NCBI GenBank assembly: GCA_024281095.1
Contig: JAMXLJ010000139.1
Coordinates: 1 to 36,584 of the forward strand
Reading direction: 5' to 3'
Origin: Acidimicrobiia bacterium
GTDB taxonomy: Bacteria; Actinomycetota; Acidimicrobiia; IMCC26256; JAMXLJ01
DNA: 36,584 bases
Shown here: piece after piece, positions 1 through 7,941 of the stretch
Numbering within the stretch: the stretch's first letter is position 1
How the letters are laid out: each line of letters begins with the position of its first letter
Notes under the pieces: model-generated
What the model was told of the DNA's origin: nothing
Seen by the model: only the letters and a program-made list of their open reading frames with translations
The model's database searches: none
Made by a program: the position numbers and the translations under genes

Positions 1-107
1 CGACGATCGCGTGCGCCTCCGCTTCGAACTGCCGAGCCTCCGCCAACCCGATCACACGCGAATCGTATGACGGGGGTGTGACAGTTATCGCGGTGGGATC
101 GTCGCAG
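1..107. other. Left edge; possible truncated gene end or start, unresolved
   Basis: Two short open stretches run off the left edge. On the plus strand a frame from base 2 ends at TGA 68-70 and could be the tail of an upstream gene. On the minus strand a GTG at 55-53 opens a frame beginning MIGLAEARQFEAEAHAIV that leaves the window; its codons are richer in third-position G/C than the plus-strand frame. Neither has enough length or a clear ribosome binding site, so I do not choose between them. Confidence 0.15.
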
Positions 108-314
108 CTATTGGCGTGCGGTGCGGGCCTGCCGGCGGCCGACGACCACGGCCGCAATCGCGCCGGGAATCGCGGTGATCGCCGGAAGGGCCAGGATCAG
201 GCCTGGGCCGATGGTCTTTCCGAACACGAGCATCGCAGCCCTATCGGCGCGCTCGCGTCCGAGTTGAGCGTTCCCACCGAGGCCCTCCAGGTCGATCAGC
301 GCTCGTAGCGGCAT
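108..314 (-). CDS. Possible small membrane protein, hypothetical
   Basis: A 68-residue frame on the minus strand, ATG at 314-312, stop TAG at 110-108. Its C-terminal half contains a plausible single membrane helix (around IGPGLILALPAITAIPGA, then AAVVVGRR) flanked by arginines, which is the main reason to list it. Third-position G/C is roughly 78 percent, lower than the surrounding real genes but above chance. The ribosome binding site is poor and the frame remains open upstream to a GTG at 413. No family is recognised. If it is not a gene, positions 71-435 hold nothing I can identify apart from a 21-base repeat of methyltransferase coding sequence at 309-329. Confidence 0.25.
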   Translation of the reverse strand: MPLRALIDLEGLGGNAQLGRERADRAAMLVFGKTIGPGLILALPAITAIPGAIAAVVVGRRQARTARQ

Positions 315-435
315 ACCTGCGCAACGCGTCGGCGACGGGAAGAGCGCTCGCACAGCCGCTCCGGAGAAGGCAGAATCCAGCCGCGAACCCGGCGATTGCC
401 TCTTCGCGCGCACCTCGTTCCGACTGGAGAAGACG

Positions 436-705
436 ATGCCGACATTGCTCGTGCTTCACGAGGTCGACGATGTCGACCACTGGCTCGCGTCACCGAAGCG
501 TGAGGAGTTCTTCGGACCACTGGGGATCTCGGCGCGCACTTTCGTCGATCCGCAGACGCCGAACCGCGTCGGACTGATCTTCGAGGTGCCGGACATGGCG
601 ACGTTCGAGAAAGCCTTGCAGACGCCCGAGGCGGCGGACGCCATGAAGCACGACGGCGTCCGACCGGACACGATCGTCGTGCTCGTCGAAGGTACGGATC
701 GATAG
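436..705 (+). CDS. Small conserved hypothetical protein, dimeric alpha/beta-barrel-like
   Basis: An 89-residue protein beginning MPTLLVLHEVDDVDHWL, with GGAG at 426-429 six bases before the ATG. Alternating beta strands (LLVLHEV, RVGLIFEV, TIVVLVEG) and two helices, including MATFEKALQTPEAADAM, suggest the ferredoxin-like fold of small dimeric alpha/beta-barrel proteins such as antibiotic-biosynthesis-monooxygenase or stress-responsive barrels. It has no signal peptide or membrane segment, so it is probably cytosolic. It lies 23 bases before a methyltransferase gene in the same direction and may share its transcript. The substrate is unknown; the fold assignment is inferred from pattern and length only. 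Confidence 0.7.
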   Translation: MPTLLVLHEVDDVDHWLASPKREEFFGPLGISARTFVDPQTPNRVGLIFEVPDMATFEKALQTPEAADAMKHDGVRPDTIVVLVEGTDR

Positions 706-728
706 TCCGAGCGCTCCAGTCGGTCGAG

Positions 729-1496
729 ATGCCGCGGGCCTCCGACGGCTGGTTCGACGAGATCGCCGAGTTCCTCGGGCCGGCATACCTGCGCAACGCG
801 TTCACCAAGGGGACGGAGCAGGAAGTTGACTTCCTCGCCTCGGAGCTCGCGCTGGCGCCGGGGATGCGCGTGCTCGACGTCGGGTGCGGTCCGGGCCGTC
901 ACGCGCTCTCGCTCGCGCGGCGCGGTGTCGCCGTCCATGGAGTCGATCGCTCCGCCGCATTCCTGGAGATCGCGCGCAACGCCGCGGCCGACGAACGACT
1001 TCCCGCGACGTTCGAACAGCTCGACGTGCGCGAGCTCGACATCGACGGCGAGTTCGACGCTGCGATCTGTCTGTGTCAGGGAGGCTTCGGTCTCCTCGGC
1101 GGCACCGACGAAGAAGACGTGCTCGGAAGGATCGTGCGTGCCGTCAAAACCGGCGGCGGGCTTGCTGTCTCCGCATTCGCGGCTGCGTTCGCAATCCGGT
1201 TTCTGGAGGAAGGTGAGACGTTCGACCCGGACACCGGCGTGCTTCACGAGCACGCAACGGTCCGAGGGCCCGAAGGCCGTGAACGTGTGTTCGACCTGTG
1301 GACGACGTGCTTCACGGCGAGGGAACTGCGGCTCCTGGCCCGCGAGGTGGGCGTCGACGACGTCCGGATCTCCGGCGTGACGCCGGGGGACTACGCGCGC
1401 CGGCCGCCTGCACTGGACCGTCCCGAGCTGTTGCTGACGGGCCGCCGTGCCGCATCGGGACGAGGGACCCTCCCGCTCGGGTCGAGATGGCGATAG
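729..1496 (+). CDS. Class I SAM-dependent methyltransferase
   Basis: A 255-residue protein. Motif I is VLDVGCGPGRHALSL at about residues 49-63, the S-adenosylmethionine glycine-rich loop. The following strand ends in the acidic residue of VHGVDRS, which would bind the ribose hydroxyls. DAAICLCQGGFGLL is the motif IV region and VKTGGGLAVSAF the post-motif strand. This is the Rossmann-like core of Methyltransf_25/11 proteins; the acceptor substrate cannot be read from the sequence. No good Shine-Dalgarno precedes the ATG, and the small gene upstream is 23 bases away, so co-translation is possible. The stop is followed by a hairpin at 1504-1528. The codons for AYLRNA contain a 21-base word also present at 309-329. 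Confidence 0.8.
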   Translation: MPRASDGWFDEIAEFLGPAYLRNAFTKGTEQEVDFLASELALAPGMRVLDVGCGPGRHALSLARRGVAVHGVDRSAAFLEIARNAAADERLPATFEQLDVRELDIDGEFDAAICLCQGGFGLLGGTDEEDVLGRIVRAVKTGGGLAVSAFAAAFAIRFLEEGETFDPDTGVLHEHATVRGPEGRERVFDLWTTCFTARELRLLAREVGVDDVRISGVTPGDYARRPPALDRPELLLTGRRAASGRGTLPLGSRWR

Positions 1497-1503
1497 CCTG
1501 GTG

Positions 1504-1528
1504 AACGGCCCTCTTCCCGGGGGCCGTT
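1504..1528 (+). terminator. Hairpin terminator after the methyltransferase
   Basis: An eight-base-pair perfect stem, AACGGCCC at 1504-1511 pairing with GGGCCGTT at 1521-1528, nine-base loop, starting seven bases after the methyltransferase stop. There is no long T tract, only TTAC. It separates that gene from rpsA. Confidence 0.5.
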
Positions 1529-1644
1529 ACTCGCGTTCACCGGTGGTCGGTCCCGACCCGCTGGGCAATCACACGATTCCCCCAGATGGTTCGAGCATCC
1601 GTTCCACTCGACCCTTGTCATTGTTGTCTAGAGGAGCACCCAGG

Positions 1645-3141
1645 TTGTCGCAACAGGACCCGACGGCGGTACAGACCGCCGTCCCGGAAGTAGACGGAGC
1701 GCCGAGCGCCCCGCAGGGTGACGGGCCCGTTACGTCCGTCGCAGCGAACGACACGAACGCCGCCGAAGCCGAAGCACCCGGCACCGCGGAGAGCCTCGAC
1801 ACCGGGGAGATCGATCAGGACGCTCCCGTCGTCCTCGACGACCTCGGAGGCCAGTCGCTGTCCGATGCGATCGACGCGACCATCGTCGACTTCGACGAGG
1901 GCGGCCTCGTGAGCGGCACCGTGGTGAAGATCGACAGCGACGAAGTGCTCCTCGACATCGGCTACAAGTCGGAAGGCGTGATCCCGAGCAAAGAGCTCTC
2001 GATCCGCAACGACGTGAACCCCGCCGACGTCGTCGACCTCGGCGAGCAGGTCGAAGCGCTCGTCCTCCAGAAGGAGGACAAGGACGGCCGGCTGATCTTG
2101 TCGAAGAAGCGGGCGCAGTACGAGCGCGCCTGGGGCAAGATCGAGGAGCTGAAGGCGGCCGAGGGTGTCGTCGAGGGGCCCGTGATCGAGGTCGTCAAGG
2201 GTGGTCTGATCCTCGACATCGGGCTGCGCGGCTTCCTGCCTGCGTCGCTCGTCGACCTGCGTCGCGTGCGCGACCTTCACCCATTTGTCGGACGCACGCT
2301 GCAGGCGAAGATCATCGAGCTCGACAAGAACCGCAACAACGTCGTGCTCTCCCGGCGGGCGTACCTCGAGGAGACGCAGCGCGAGCAGCGCGATGAATTC
2401 CTCGCGAACCTGAAGCCCGGCGAAGTGCGCAAGGGCGTCGTGTCGTCGGTCGTGAACTTCGGTGCATTCGTCGACCTCGGCGGTATGGACGGTCTCGTGC
2501 ACGTGTCCGAGCTGTCCTGGAAGCACGTCGATCACCCGAGCTCCGTCGTGCAGGTCGGCGACGAGGTCACGGTGCAGGTGCTCGACGTCGACCTCAGCCG
2601 CGAGCGCATCTCGCTGTCGTTGAAGGCCACACAGCAGGACCCGTGGCAGGAGTTCGCCACCGGTCACCAGGTCGGCGAGCTCGTCTACGGCCGGGTCACG
2701 AAGCTGGTTCCGTTCGGCGCCTTCGTCCAGGTGGGCGACGGCATCGAGGGCCTGGTGCACATCTCCGAGATGGCGGTGCACCACGTCGAGGCGCCCGAGC
2801 AGGTGGTCACCCCCGGTGAGGAGCTGTGGGTGAAGATCATCGACATCGACCTCGACCGGCGCCGGATCTCGCTGTCGATCAAGCAGGCCGCCGAGGGTGG
2901 TGTCGTCGCGGCCGAGTACCAGGACCTCTACGGCGAGCACGCCTACGACGAGCAGGGCAACTACATCGGCCCCGACTACACGACCGACGAGCATGCCGAA
3001 GCTCCGGAGGCGGGTGCCGGAAGCCCGGCGGCGGAGGCTTCCGTCCCTGCCGAGGCAGCGGAGACGGGCGAGACGGCGGAGACGGGCGAGACGGCCGATA
3101 CGGGGGAGACAGGCGAGGCGCCCGAGACGCCCGCGTCCTGA
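1645..3141 (+). CDS. rpsA: 30S ribosomal protein S1
   Basis: A 498-residue S1 protein that helps mRNA bind the 30S ribosomal subunit. I place the start at TTG 1645 because GAGGAG at 1631-1636 lies eight bases upstream and the protein then begins MSQQDPTAV, as actinobacterial S1 proteins do; the frame is open further upstream but without support. Four S1 RNA-binding domains are visible at about residues 87-157, 173-243, 259-330 and 344-414, the last two being the canonical type (GVVSSVVNFGAFVDLGGMDG and GRVTKLVPFGAFVQVGDG). An acidic N-terminal segment precedes domain 1. The C-terminus is a low-complexity Glu/Thr/Gly tail with repeated ETGETA units. Four domains instead of the six of E. coli is normal for actinobacteria. 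The gene is followed by a strong terminator and then by the Tad island instead of coaE. Confidence 0.96.
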   Translation: MSQQDPTAVQTAVPEVDGAPSAPQGDGPVTSVAANDTNAAEAEAPGTAESLDTGEIDQDAPVVLDDLGGQSLSDAIDATIVDFDEGGLVSGTVVKIDSDEVLLDIGYKSEGVIPSKELSIRNDVNPADVVDLGEQVEALVLQKEDKDGRLILSKKRAQYERAWGKIEELKAAEGVVEGPVIEVVKGGLILDIGLRGFLPASLVDLRRVRDLHPFVGRTLQAKIIELDKNRNNVVLSRRAYLEETQREQRDEFLANLKPGEVRKGVVSSVVNFGAFVDLGGMDGLVHVSELSWKHVDHPSSVVQVGDEVTVQVLDVDLSRERISLSLKATQQDPWQEFATGHQVGELVYGRVTKLVPFGAFVQVGDGIEGLVHISEMAVHHVEAPEQVVTPGEELWVKIIDIDLDRRRISLSIKQAAEGGVVAAEYQDLYGEHAYDEQGNYIGPDYTTDEHAEAPEAGAGSPAAEASVPAEAAETGETAETGETADTGETGEAPETPAS

Positions 3142-3179
3142 CAATCCGTCCTGCGCGCCACTGCGCGCACACGAGCGAA

Positions 3180-3201
3180 GGGCCCGGCTTCGGCCGGGCC
3201 C
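3180..3201 (+). terminator. rpsA terminator with UUCG tetraloop
   Basis: GGGCCCGGC at 3180-3188 pairs perfectly with GCCGGGCCC at 3193-3201 around a TTCG loop closed by C-G, an exceptionally stable tetraloop hairpin. It begins 38 bases after the rpsA stop. No T run follows, as is common for actinobacterial terminators. Confidence 0.8.
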
Positions 3202-3240
3202 TGATCGCGCGCTCTGTGTCCGGAGACCTAGGTCGATTGC

Positions 3241-3299
3241 CTCATTTTGCGCTCAGACCCGGACATTTGGTTGCTCCTCTCCGCGGCCGTCCGCATACT
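3241..3299 (+). promoter_or_regulatory. Candidate promoter and operator region of the Tad operon
   Basis: Within the 210-base gap between the rpsA terminator and cpaB, CATACT at 3294-3299 is a possible -10 and TTGCTC at 3271-3276 a weak -35 with 17-base spacing. Just upstream, 3241-3266 contains CTCATTTTGC, TCAG and CGGACAT in the same order and strand as at 10777-10808 before flp, where CATACTGC also recurs. Two CATTT repeats start at 3243 and 3264. I infer a shared regulator site; the promoter match is weak. Confidence 0.35.
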
Positions 3300-3411
3300 G
3301 CACCGACGCCACGCCTCGCGCGCTGCGTGACCATTCGGTTCACGTAACGACCAAGGCGTCGCACCGAGGTGGGGTTCCCGCCATCCGGCGGGCGGACGAA
3401 CGAGGAATCGC

Positions 3412-4203
3412 GTGAGCAACCGTCGAACGTTGATCGCAGTGGCCGCGGCCGTGCTGGCCGTCGCCGCCGGTGTGGGCGCCTGGGCATACGTGTCCGGCGC
3501 CGACCAGCGCGCCCAGGACCGGGCGAAGCTGGTCGAGGCGTACGTCGCCCGGCAGAACATCGCCAAGGGCACCTCGGGCGACCAGGTCGTCAGCGCGGGC
3601 CTGCTCCAGATCCGGCGCGTGCCGCGTGAGGCCGTTCCGCCGGCCGCGGTGAAGAACAGCTCGACGATCAAGGGCAAGGTGAGCGTTGCGGCGATCACCG
3701 CCGGCCAGTTCGTGGTGAGCGACCAGTTCGTCGCACCCGGCCGCAGCGGCGGCGGCATCGGCGGCACGCTGCCCGACGGCAAGCAGGCGATCACGATCTC
3801 GGTCGACGACGCGCACGGCGTCGCCGGGTTCATCACTCCCGACGACCACGTGAACGTCATCGTCGCGGCGAAGGTCCGCAAGGACCCGCAGGCGAAGTTC
3901 GACCCGATGGCGCCCGACAACATCGCGGCCTTCATGGTGCAGAACGTGCAGGTCCTCGCGGTCGGTCAGCAGGCGGCGCAGTCGACGTCCGACAAGAGCG
4001 GTGACTCGGCGAACCAGCAGAAGAACCGCGGTCTCGTGACGTTGGCCGTCGACGGTCAGGACGCGGAACGCCTGGCGTTCGCACAGCAGAACTACGCGAT
4101 CTACCTCACGCTCGTGCCGCCGTCGTACGCGCCGCAGAACGTGCCGTCGGTCGGGGACACGGCGCTGGTCCCGCCGGCCGCGGACCTTCTGCGCAAGTAC
4201 TGA
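3412..4203 (+). CDS. cpaB: CpaB/RcpC family Flp pilus assembly protein
   Basis: A 263-residue protein with GTG start, preceded by AGGAA. An N-terminal signal anchor of about 20 residues (IAVAAAVLAVAAGVGAWAYV) is followed by an SAF-type domain: VARQNIAKGTSGDQV, then VSVAAITAGQFVVSDQF at about residues 86-102, as in CpaB/RcpC proteins. The later RcpC region carries DDHVNVIVAAKV and a C-terminal VTLAVDGQDAERLAFAQQN segment. In Gram-negative Tad systems this protein helps gate the outer-membrane secretin; in a Gram-positive envelope it is thought to act in the cell-wall zone. It is the first gene of the operon and follows a 210-base gap with a candidate promoter. The next gene, tadZ, is 68 bases downstream. 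Confidence 0.88.
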   Translation: MSNRRTLIAVAAAVLAVAAGVGAWAYVSGADQRAQDRAKLVEAYVARQNIAKGTSGDQVVSAGLLQIRRVPREAVPPAAVKNSSTIKGKVSVAAITAGQFVVSDQFVAPGRSGGGIGGTLPDGKQAITISVDDAHGVAGFITPDDHVNVIVAAKVRKDPQAKFDPMAPDNIAAFMVQNVQVLAVGQQAAQSTSDKSGDSANQQKNRGLVTLAVDGQDAERLAFAQQNYAIYLTLVPPSYAPQNVPSVGDTALVPPAADLLRKY

Positions 4204-4221
4204 GCCGGTAAGGACCATCCG

Positions 4222-4254
4222 ACGGACGCGGCGCACCACACGGACGCGACGCAC
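4222..4254 (+). repeat. Short direct repeat between cpaB and tadZ
   Basis: A 15-base word, ACGGACGCGGCGCAC at 4222-4236, recurs at 4240-4254 with one mismatch (period 18). It fills most of the 68-base gap between cpaB and tadZ. It may be a recent slippage product; no function is evident. Confidence 0.6.
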
Positions 4255-4271
4255 GGTCGAGACGAGGATTC

Positions 4272-5540
4272 ATGGACTACTTCGGGAACACGGCGCTGAC
4301 AACGGACCCGGACGACACCCAGTACGACATCTGGGTGGTCGAGCCGGACCCGGTGTTGCGCCAGAAGCTGGGCCTCCGGATCGGTGGTGCAACCGGCACC
4401 TTCGACTCGATCCCGGCTCTCGTGAGTCGCATCGCCGGGGCGGAAGGACAGGGCCGCCTCGGCGTTGCGATCCTCGGGCCCGGGCTCATCGACTCGGAGG
4501 GTGTGACGCGCGCCCGGGCACTCGCCGACGCACACCCGCGCCTCGCCGTGGTGATCGTCTCCGAGGAGCTGTCGACACAGCTGCTGCAGCACGCAATGCG
4601 TGCCGGCGTGCGTGACGCGCTGTCGCTCGCCGACGCGGACACAACGCTTCGCGCCGCCGTGGCCCGTGTCGGTACACAGCTGCTCGCCGCGGGTGGGCGG
4701 CTCAACACACGGGCGCGCGAAGAGAGCCTCGGTCGGGTCATCGTGTCGTTCTCGACCAAAGGCGGCGTGGGCAAGAGCATGCTCGCGACGAACCTCGCGT
4801 GCGGGCTCGCAAGACGGTCGGCCCGTCCGGTCGCGCTCGTCGACGCCGACCTGCAGTTCGGGGACGTCGCCGTGCTGCTGGGAGTGTCGCCGGAGCGCTC
4901 CGTCGTGGATGCCGCGGCCGCGCTGCACCAGGGCGAGCCCGACGCGCTGCGTCGGCTGATGGTCGAGCACCCGGCGACGGGCCTGCTCGTGCTGCCCGGG
5001 CCGATCGAGCCGTCTGCGGCCGATCAGGTGACGCCCGAGCAGATGCTCATGATCGTCGAGACGCTCCGACGCACGTGCGCATTCGTCGTCGTCGACATGC
5101 CGCCGCACTTCGACGACAACGTCCTGGCGCTCGTCGAGTGCGCGGACGACGTGTTGGTCGTCGCCAGCATGGACATCCCGAGCATCAAGAACCTGAAAGT
5201 CGGGATGCAGACGCTCGATCTGCTCTCGTTGGCGGGCGAGCGCGTCAAGCTCGTGTTGAACCGGGCCAACGCCCGGGTGCAGCTCGACGTGGCCGAGGTG
5301 GAGCGGGCGCTGTCGCTCAAGACCGCATTCCAGGTGCCGTCCGACGCGGCGGTGCCGCAGGCGGTGAACCGCGGCGTGCCGGTGATCGTCGACAACCCGC
5401 GCGCACCGGCAGCACGCGCGCTCGATGCGATCGCGGAGCAACTGTTCCGCAACGAAGTACACGAAGCACACGCGGTCGAAGCGGTGCCGGAGGCGGTGAT
5501 GCCGTCACGGCGTCGCGGCCGGCGGCGCTTGTTCGGCTGA
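4272..5540 (+). CDS. tadZ: TadZ/CpaE pilus-localisation ATPase
   Basis: A 422-residue protein. Residues about 18-140 form a receiver-like domain, but the strand where the phospho-acceptor aspartate should sit reads VAILGPGL, so the domain is probably not phosphorylated. Residues 163-169, KGGVGKS, are the deviant Walker A of the MinD/ParA superfamily; VALVDADLQFGDVAVLLG and FVVVDMPPHFDDNVL follow as the A' and Walker B type motifs. This matches TadZ/CpaE, which places the Tad machine in the cell. The C-terminus ends in a basic run (SRRRGRRRLFG) that could touch membrane. A GAGGA stands just before the ATG. It is the second gene of the operon, upstream of the motor gene tadA by 36 bases. Confidence 0.9.
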   Translation: MDYFGNTALTTDPDDTQYDIWVVEPDPVLRQKLGLRIGGATGTFDSIPALVSRIAGAEGQGRLGVAILGPGLIDSEGVTRARALADAHPRLAVVIVSEELSTQLLQHAMRAGVRDALSLADADTTLRAAVARVGTQLLAAGGRLNTRAREESLGRVIVSFSTKGGVGKSMLATNLACGLARRSARPVALVDADLQFGDVAVLLGVSPERSVVDAAAALHQGEPDALRRLMVEHPATGLLVLPGPIEPSAADQVTPEQMLMIVETLRRTCAFVVVDMPPHFDDNVLALVECADDVLVVASMDIPSIKNLKVGMQTLDLLSLAGERVKLVLNRANARVQLDVAEVERALSLKTAFQVPSDAAVPQAVNRGVPVIVDNPRAPAARALDAIAEQLFRNEVHEAHAVEAVPEAVMPSRRRGRRRLFG

Positions 5541-5576
5541 TCGGCCGGTTCGGCAGTTTCGAGGGAGAGGCGGATC

Positions 5577-6935
5577 GTGAACAGCCCGCAGCACACCCGC
5601 TGGCAGGACTTCCAGCGCACACCGCTCTCGGCGCGCACCAGCGCGCTCGAGGAGATGCGCCAGAAGATGCACCAGTACGTCATCGCCGAGCTCGGCCCGA
5701 CGCTCTACGACCAGCGCATCTCCGAGACCGAGCTGCGCCGCCAGGTGCACGAGGTGCTGCACAAGGCGATCGCCCAGGAGCGGGCCGCACTCACGTCGGT
5801 GGAGCGGACCCGCCTCATGCAGGACGTGTCCGACGACGTGCTCGGCTACGGGCCGATCGAGCGCTTCCTCAAGGACCCGAGCGTCACCGAGGTGATGGTG
5901 AACGGGCCCACCGACGTGTACATCGAGCGCAACGGCCGCCTGGAGCCGACGAAGATCGCGTTCGCCGACGAGACGCACCTTCGGCGCATCATCGACAAGA
6001 TCGTGAGCCAGGTCGGCCGCCGCGTCGACGAGTCGACACCCATGGTCGACGCCCGTCTGCCCGACGGTTCGCGCGTCAACGTCGTGATCCCACCGCTCGC
6101 CATCGGCGGGCCGTTCATGACGGTGCGGAAGTTCTCGGCCGACCCCTACACCGTCGACGACCTCATCACGTTCGGCACGTTGTCGGCGCCGGTGGCGCGC
6201 TTCATCGACGCGTGTGTGCGGGGCCGGCTCAACATCGTGATCAGTGGTGGAACAGGTACGGGCAAGACCACACTGCTGAACGTCTTGTCGTCGTTCATCC
6301 CCGACGACGAGCGCATCGTCACCGTGGAGGACGCGAAGGAGCTGCAGCTCCATCAGCGCCACGTGCTGCCGCTCGAGGCCCGGCCGGCCAACATCGAGGG
6401 CCGGGGCGAGGTCCGCATCCGCGACCTGGTTCGCAACGCGCTGCGCATGCGCCCCGACCGCATCGTCGTCGGCGAGGTCCGCGGCGCCGAGGCGATCGAC
6501 ATGTTGCAGGCGATGAACACGGGCCACGAAGGCTCGATCACCACCGTTCACGCCAACACGGCGCGTGACGCGCTCGCCCGGATCGAGACCATGACGCTGA
6601 TGTCCGGCATGGAGCTCCCCATTCGCGCGGTGAGGGAGCAGATGGCCTCCGCGCTCGACCTCGTGATCCACCTGGCCCGTCTGCGTGACGGCTCGCGACG
6701 CGTCACGCACATCAGCGAGGTCTGCACGATGGAAGGCGACGTGATCACGCTGCAGGACATCTACCTGTTCGACTACGGCATGGGCATCGACGGCGACGGT
6801 CGCAGCCTGGGCGAGCTGAAGAGCACCGGGATCCGTCCCCGCTTCGCCGAGCGCCTCTCCGACCACGGGATCGTGCTCGAGCCCGAGCTGTTCCGCCAGC
6901 AGGACTTCGCCCGGAAGGTGGTGGGGCTGCGATGA
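5577..6935 (+). CDS. tadA: TadA/CpaF secretion motor ATPase
   Basis: A 452-residue type II/IV secretion ATPase, the hexameric motor that drives Tad pilus assembly at the cytoplasmic face. The N-terminal domain includes [20 protein letters not shown]. Walker A is GGTGTGKT at residues 224-231, the Asp box region follows ([19 protein letters not shown]), Walker B is RIVVGEVRG at 295-303, and the His box is [12 protein letters not shown] at 316-327. Length and motif order are those of CpaF. The start is GTG 5577 with GAGGGAGAGG upstream. Its stop overlaps the ATG of tadB by four bases (ATGA), so the two are translationally coupled. Confidence 0.95.
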   Translation: MNSPQHTRWQDFQRTPLSARTSALEEMRQKMHQYVIAELGPTLYDQRISETELRRQVHEVLHKAIAQERAALTSVERTRLMQDVSDDVLGYGPIERFLKDPSVTEVMVNGPTDVYIERNGRLEPTKIAFADETHLRRIIDKIVSQVGRRVDESTPMVDARLPDGSRVNVVIPPLAIGGPFMTVRKFSADPYTVDDLITFGTLSAPVARFIDACVRGRLNIVISGGTGTGKTTLLNVLSSFIPDDERIVTVEDAKELQLHQRHVLPLEARPANIEGRGEVRIRDLVRNALRMRPDRIVVGEVRGAEAIDMLQAMNTGHEGSITTVHANTARDALARIETMTLMSGMELPIRAVREQMASALDLVIHLARLRDGSRRVTHISEVCTMEGDVITLQDIYLFDYGMGIDGDGRSLGELKSTGIRPRFAERLSDHGIVLEPELFRQQDFARKVVGLR

Positions 6936-7939
6936 GCGTTTCCGCAACGGTCCTTTCCGGCGCGGCCGGTCAGGCGCTCGTCATCGGGCTCGTGGTGCTG
7001 GCGTCGTTCGGGATCGCCTTCGCGCTCCTGCAATCGTTCGGCGGGCGGCGCCAGACGGTGGGCAAGCAGCTGACGAGCTACGGCGAGAGCCCGAGCCCGG
7101 CAGCCACGCACACGCAGAACGTGCTGCAACTGGCGGAGTCGAAGATCGTGCAGGACGCGGTGGGGCTCACCTCGCGCCTCGCCGACCGGGCCGGTGTGCT
7201 CGAACGGGTCGAGCACGAGCTCGAGCGGGCCGAGGTCCCCGTGCGGGCCGCCGAAGCGATCCTCTTCTGGGCCGCCGCGACCGTGGTCGCGTTCGTCGTG
7301 ACCGCGGTGGTGTCGCACGCGCCTCTCATCGGGCTCGCGGTTGCCGCGGTCGTCGCGGCGACGCCGGTCGTGCTGCTGCAAGCGCGCGGCCGCAAGCGGC
7401 TGCGCACGTTCGAGGAGCAGCTCCCCGACACGTTGAAGATGGTCGCGGGATCGCTCCGGGCCGGGTTCTCGCTCCTGCAAGGTGTCGACGCGGTCGCCAA
7501 GGAGGCCGCCGAGCCGACCCGCAAGGAGCTTGCCCGGGTGTTCGCCGAGGCTCGTCTCGGGCGTTCGCTCGAGGACGCGCTCGGTGACGCCGCGGCCCGC
7601 ATGCAGAGCCGTGACCTGGCGTGGGCCGTCATGGCGATCCGTCTGCAGCGCGAGGTCGGCGGCAACCTGGCCGAGCTGCTCGACACGGTCGCCGAGACCA
7701 TGAGCGAACGTGACCGGCTGCGGCGCGAGATCCGTGCGCTGACCGCAGAGGGCCGGATGTCGGGCGTGGTCCTGGGCATCTTCCCGCCGGCGTTCGGCGT
7801 GATCCTCTACGTCATCCGGCCGCACTACATCGACATGCTGATCCACGACGGTATGGGCATCGCCGCGATCGTCGCTGCGGCATGCATGTCCGTCGTCGGG
7901 TTCTTCTGGCTCCGCAAGATCGTCGCGATCGAGGTCTGA
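6932..7939 (+). CDS. tadB: TadB inner-membrane platform protein
   Basis: A 335-residue type II secretion F-domain protein. An N-terminal helix (ALVIGLVVLASFGIAFALLQ) leads to a cytoplasmic stretch, two central helices (ILFWAAATVVAFVVTAVV and APLIGLAVAAVVAATPVVLL), the F domain from LPDTLKMVAGSLRAGFSLLQG to EIRALTAEGRMSG at about residues 160-275, and two C-terminal helices ending FFWLRKIVAIEV. It is expected to form the inner-membrane platform with TadC and to couple to TadA. ATG overlaps the tadA stop; tadC starts two bases after the tadB stop. Confidence 0.9.
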   Translation: MSVSATVLSGAAGQALVIGLVVLASFGIAFALLQSFGGRRQTVGKQLTSYGESPSPAATHTQNVLQLAESKIVQDAVGLTSRLADRAGVLERVEHELERAEVPVRAAEAILFWAAATVVAFVVTAVVSHAPLIGLAVAAVVAATPVVLLQARGRKRLRTFEEQLPDTLKMVAGSLRAGFSLLQGVDAVAKEAAEPTRKELARVFAEARLGRSLEDALGDAAARMQSRDLAWAVMAIRLQREVGGNLAELLDTVAETMSERDRLRREIRALTAEGRMSGVVLGIFPPAFGVILYVIRPHYIDMLIHDGMGIAAIVAAACMSVVGFFWLRKIVAIEV

Positions 7940-7941
7940 CC

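Noticed and set aside
1529-1644. Promoter for rpsA
   Set aside because: Possible hexamers such as TTCCAC and TGTCTA match consensus poorly; a promoter is expected here but I cannot place it.
1618-3144. Minus-strand 508-residue open frame over rpsA
   Set aside because: It mirrors rpsA codons and has a low-complexity Leu/Val/Asp/His composition typical of antisense frames in GC-rich DNA; S1 domains on the plus strand are unmistakable.
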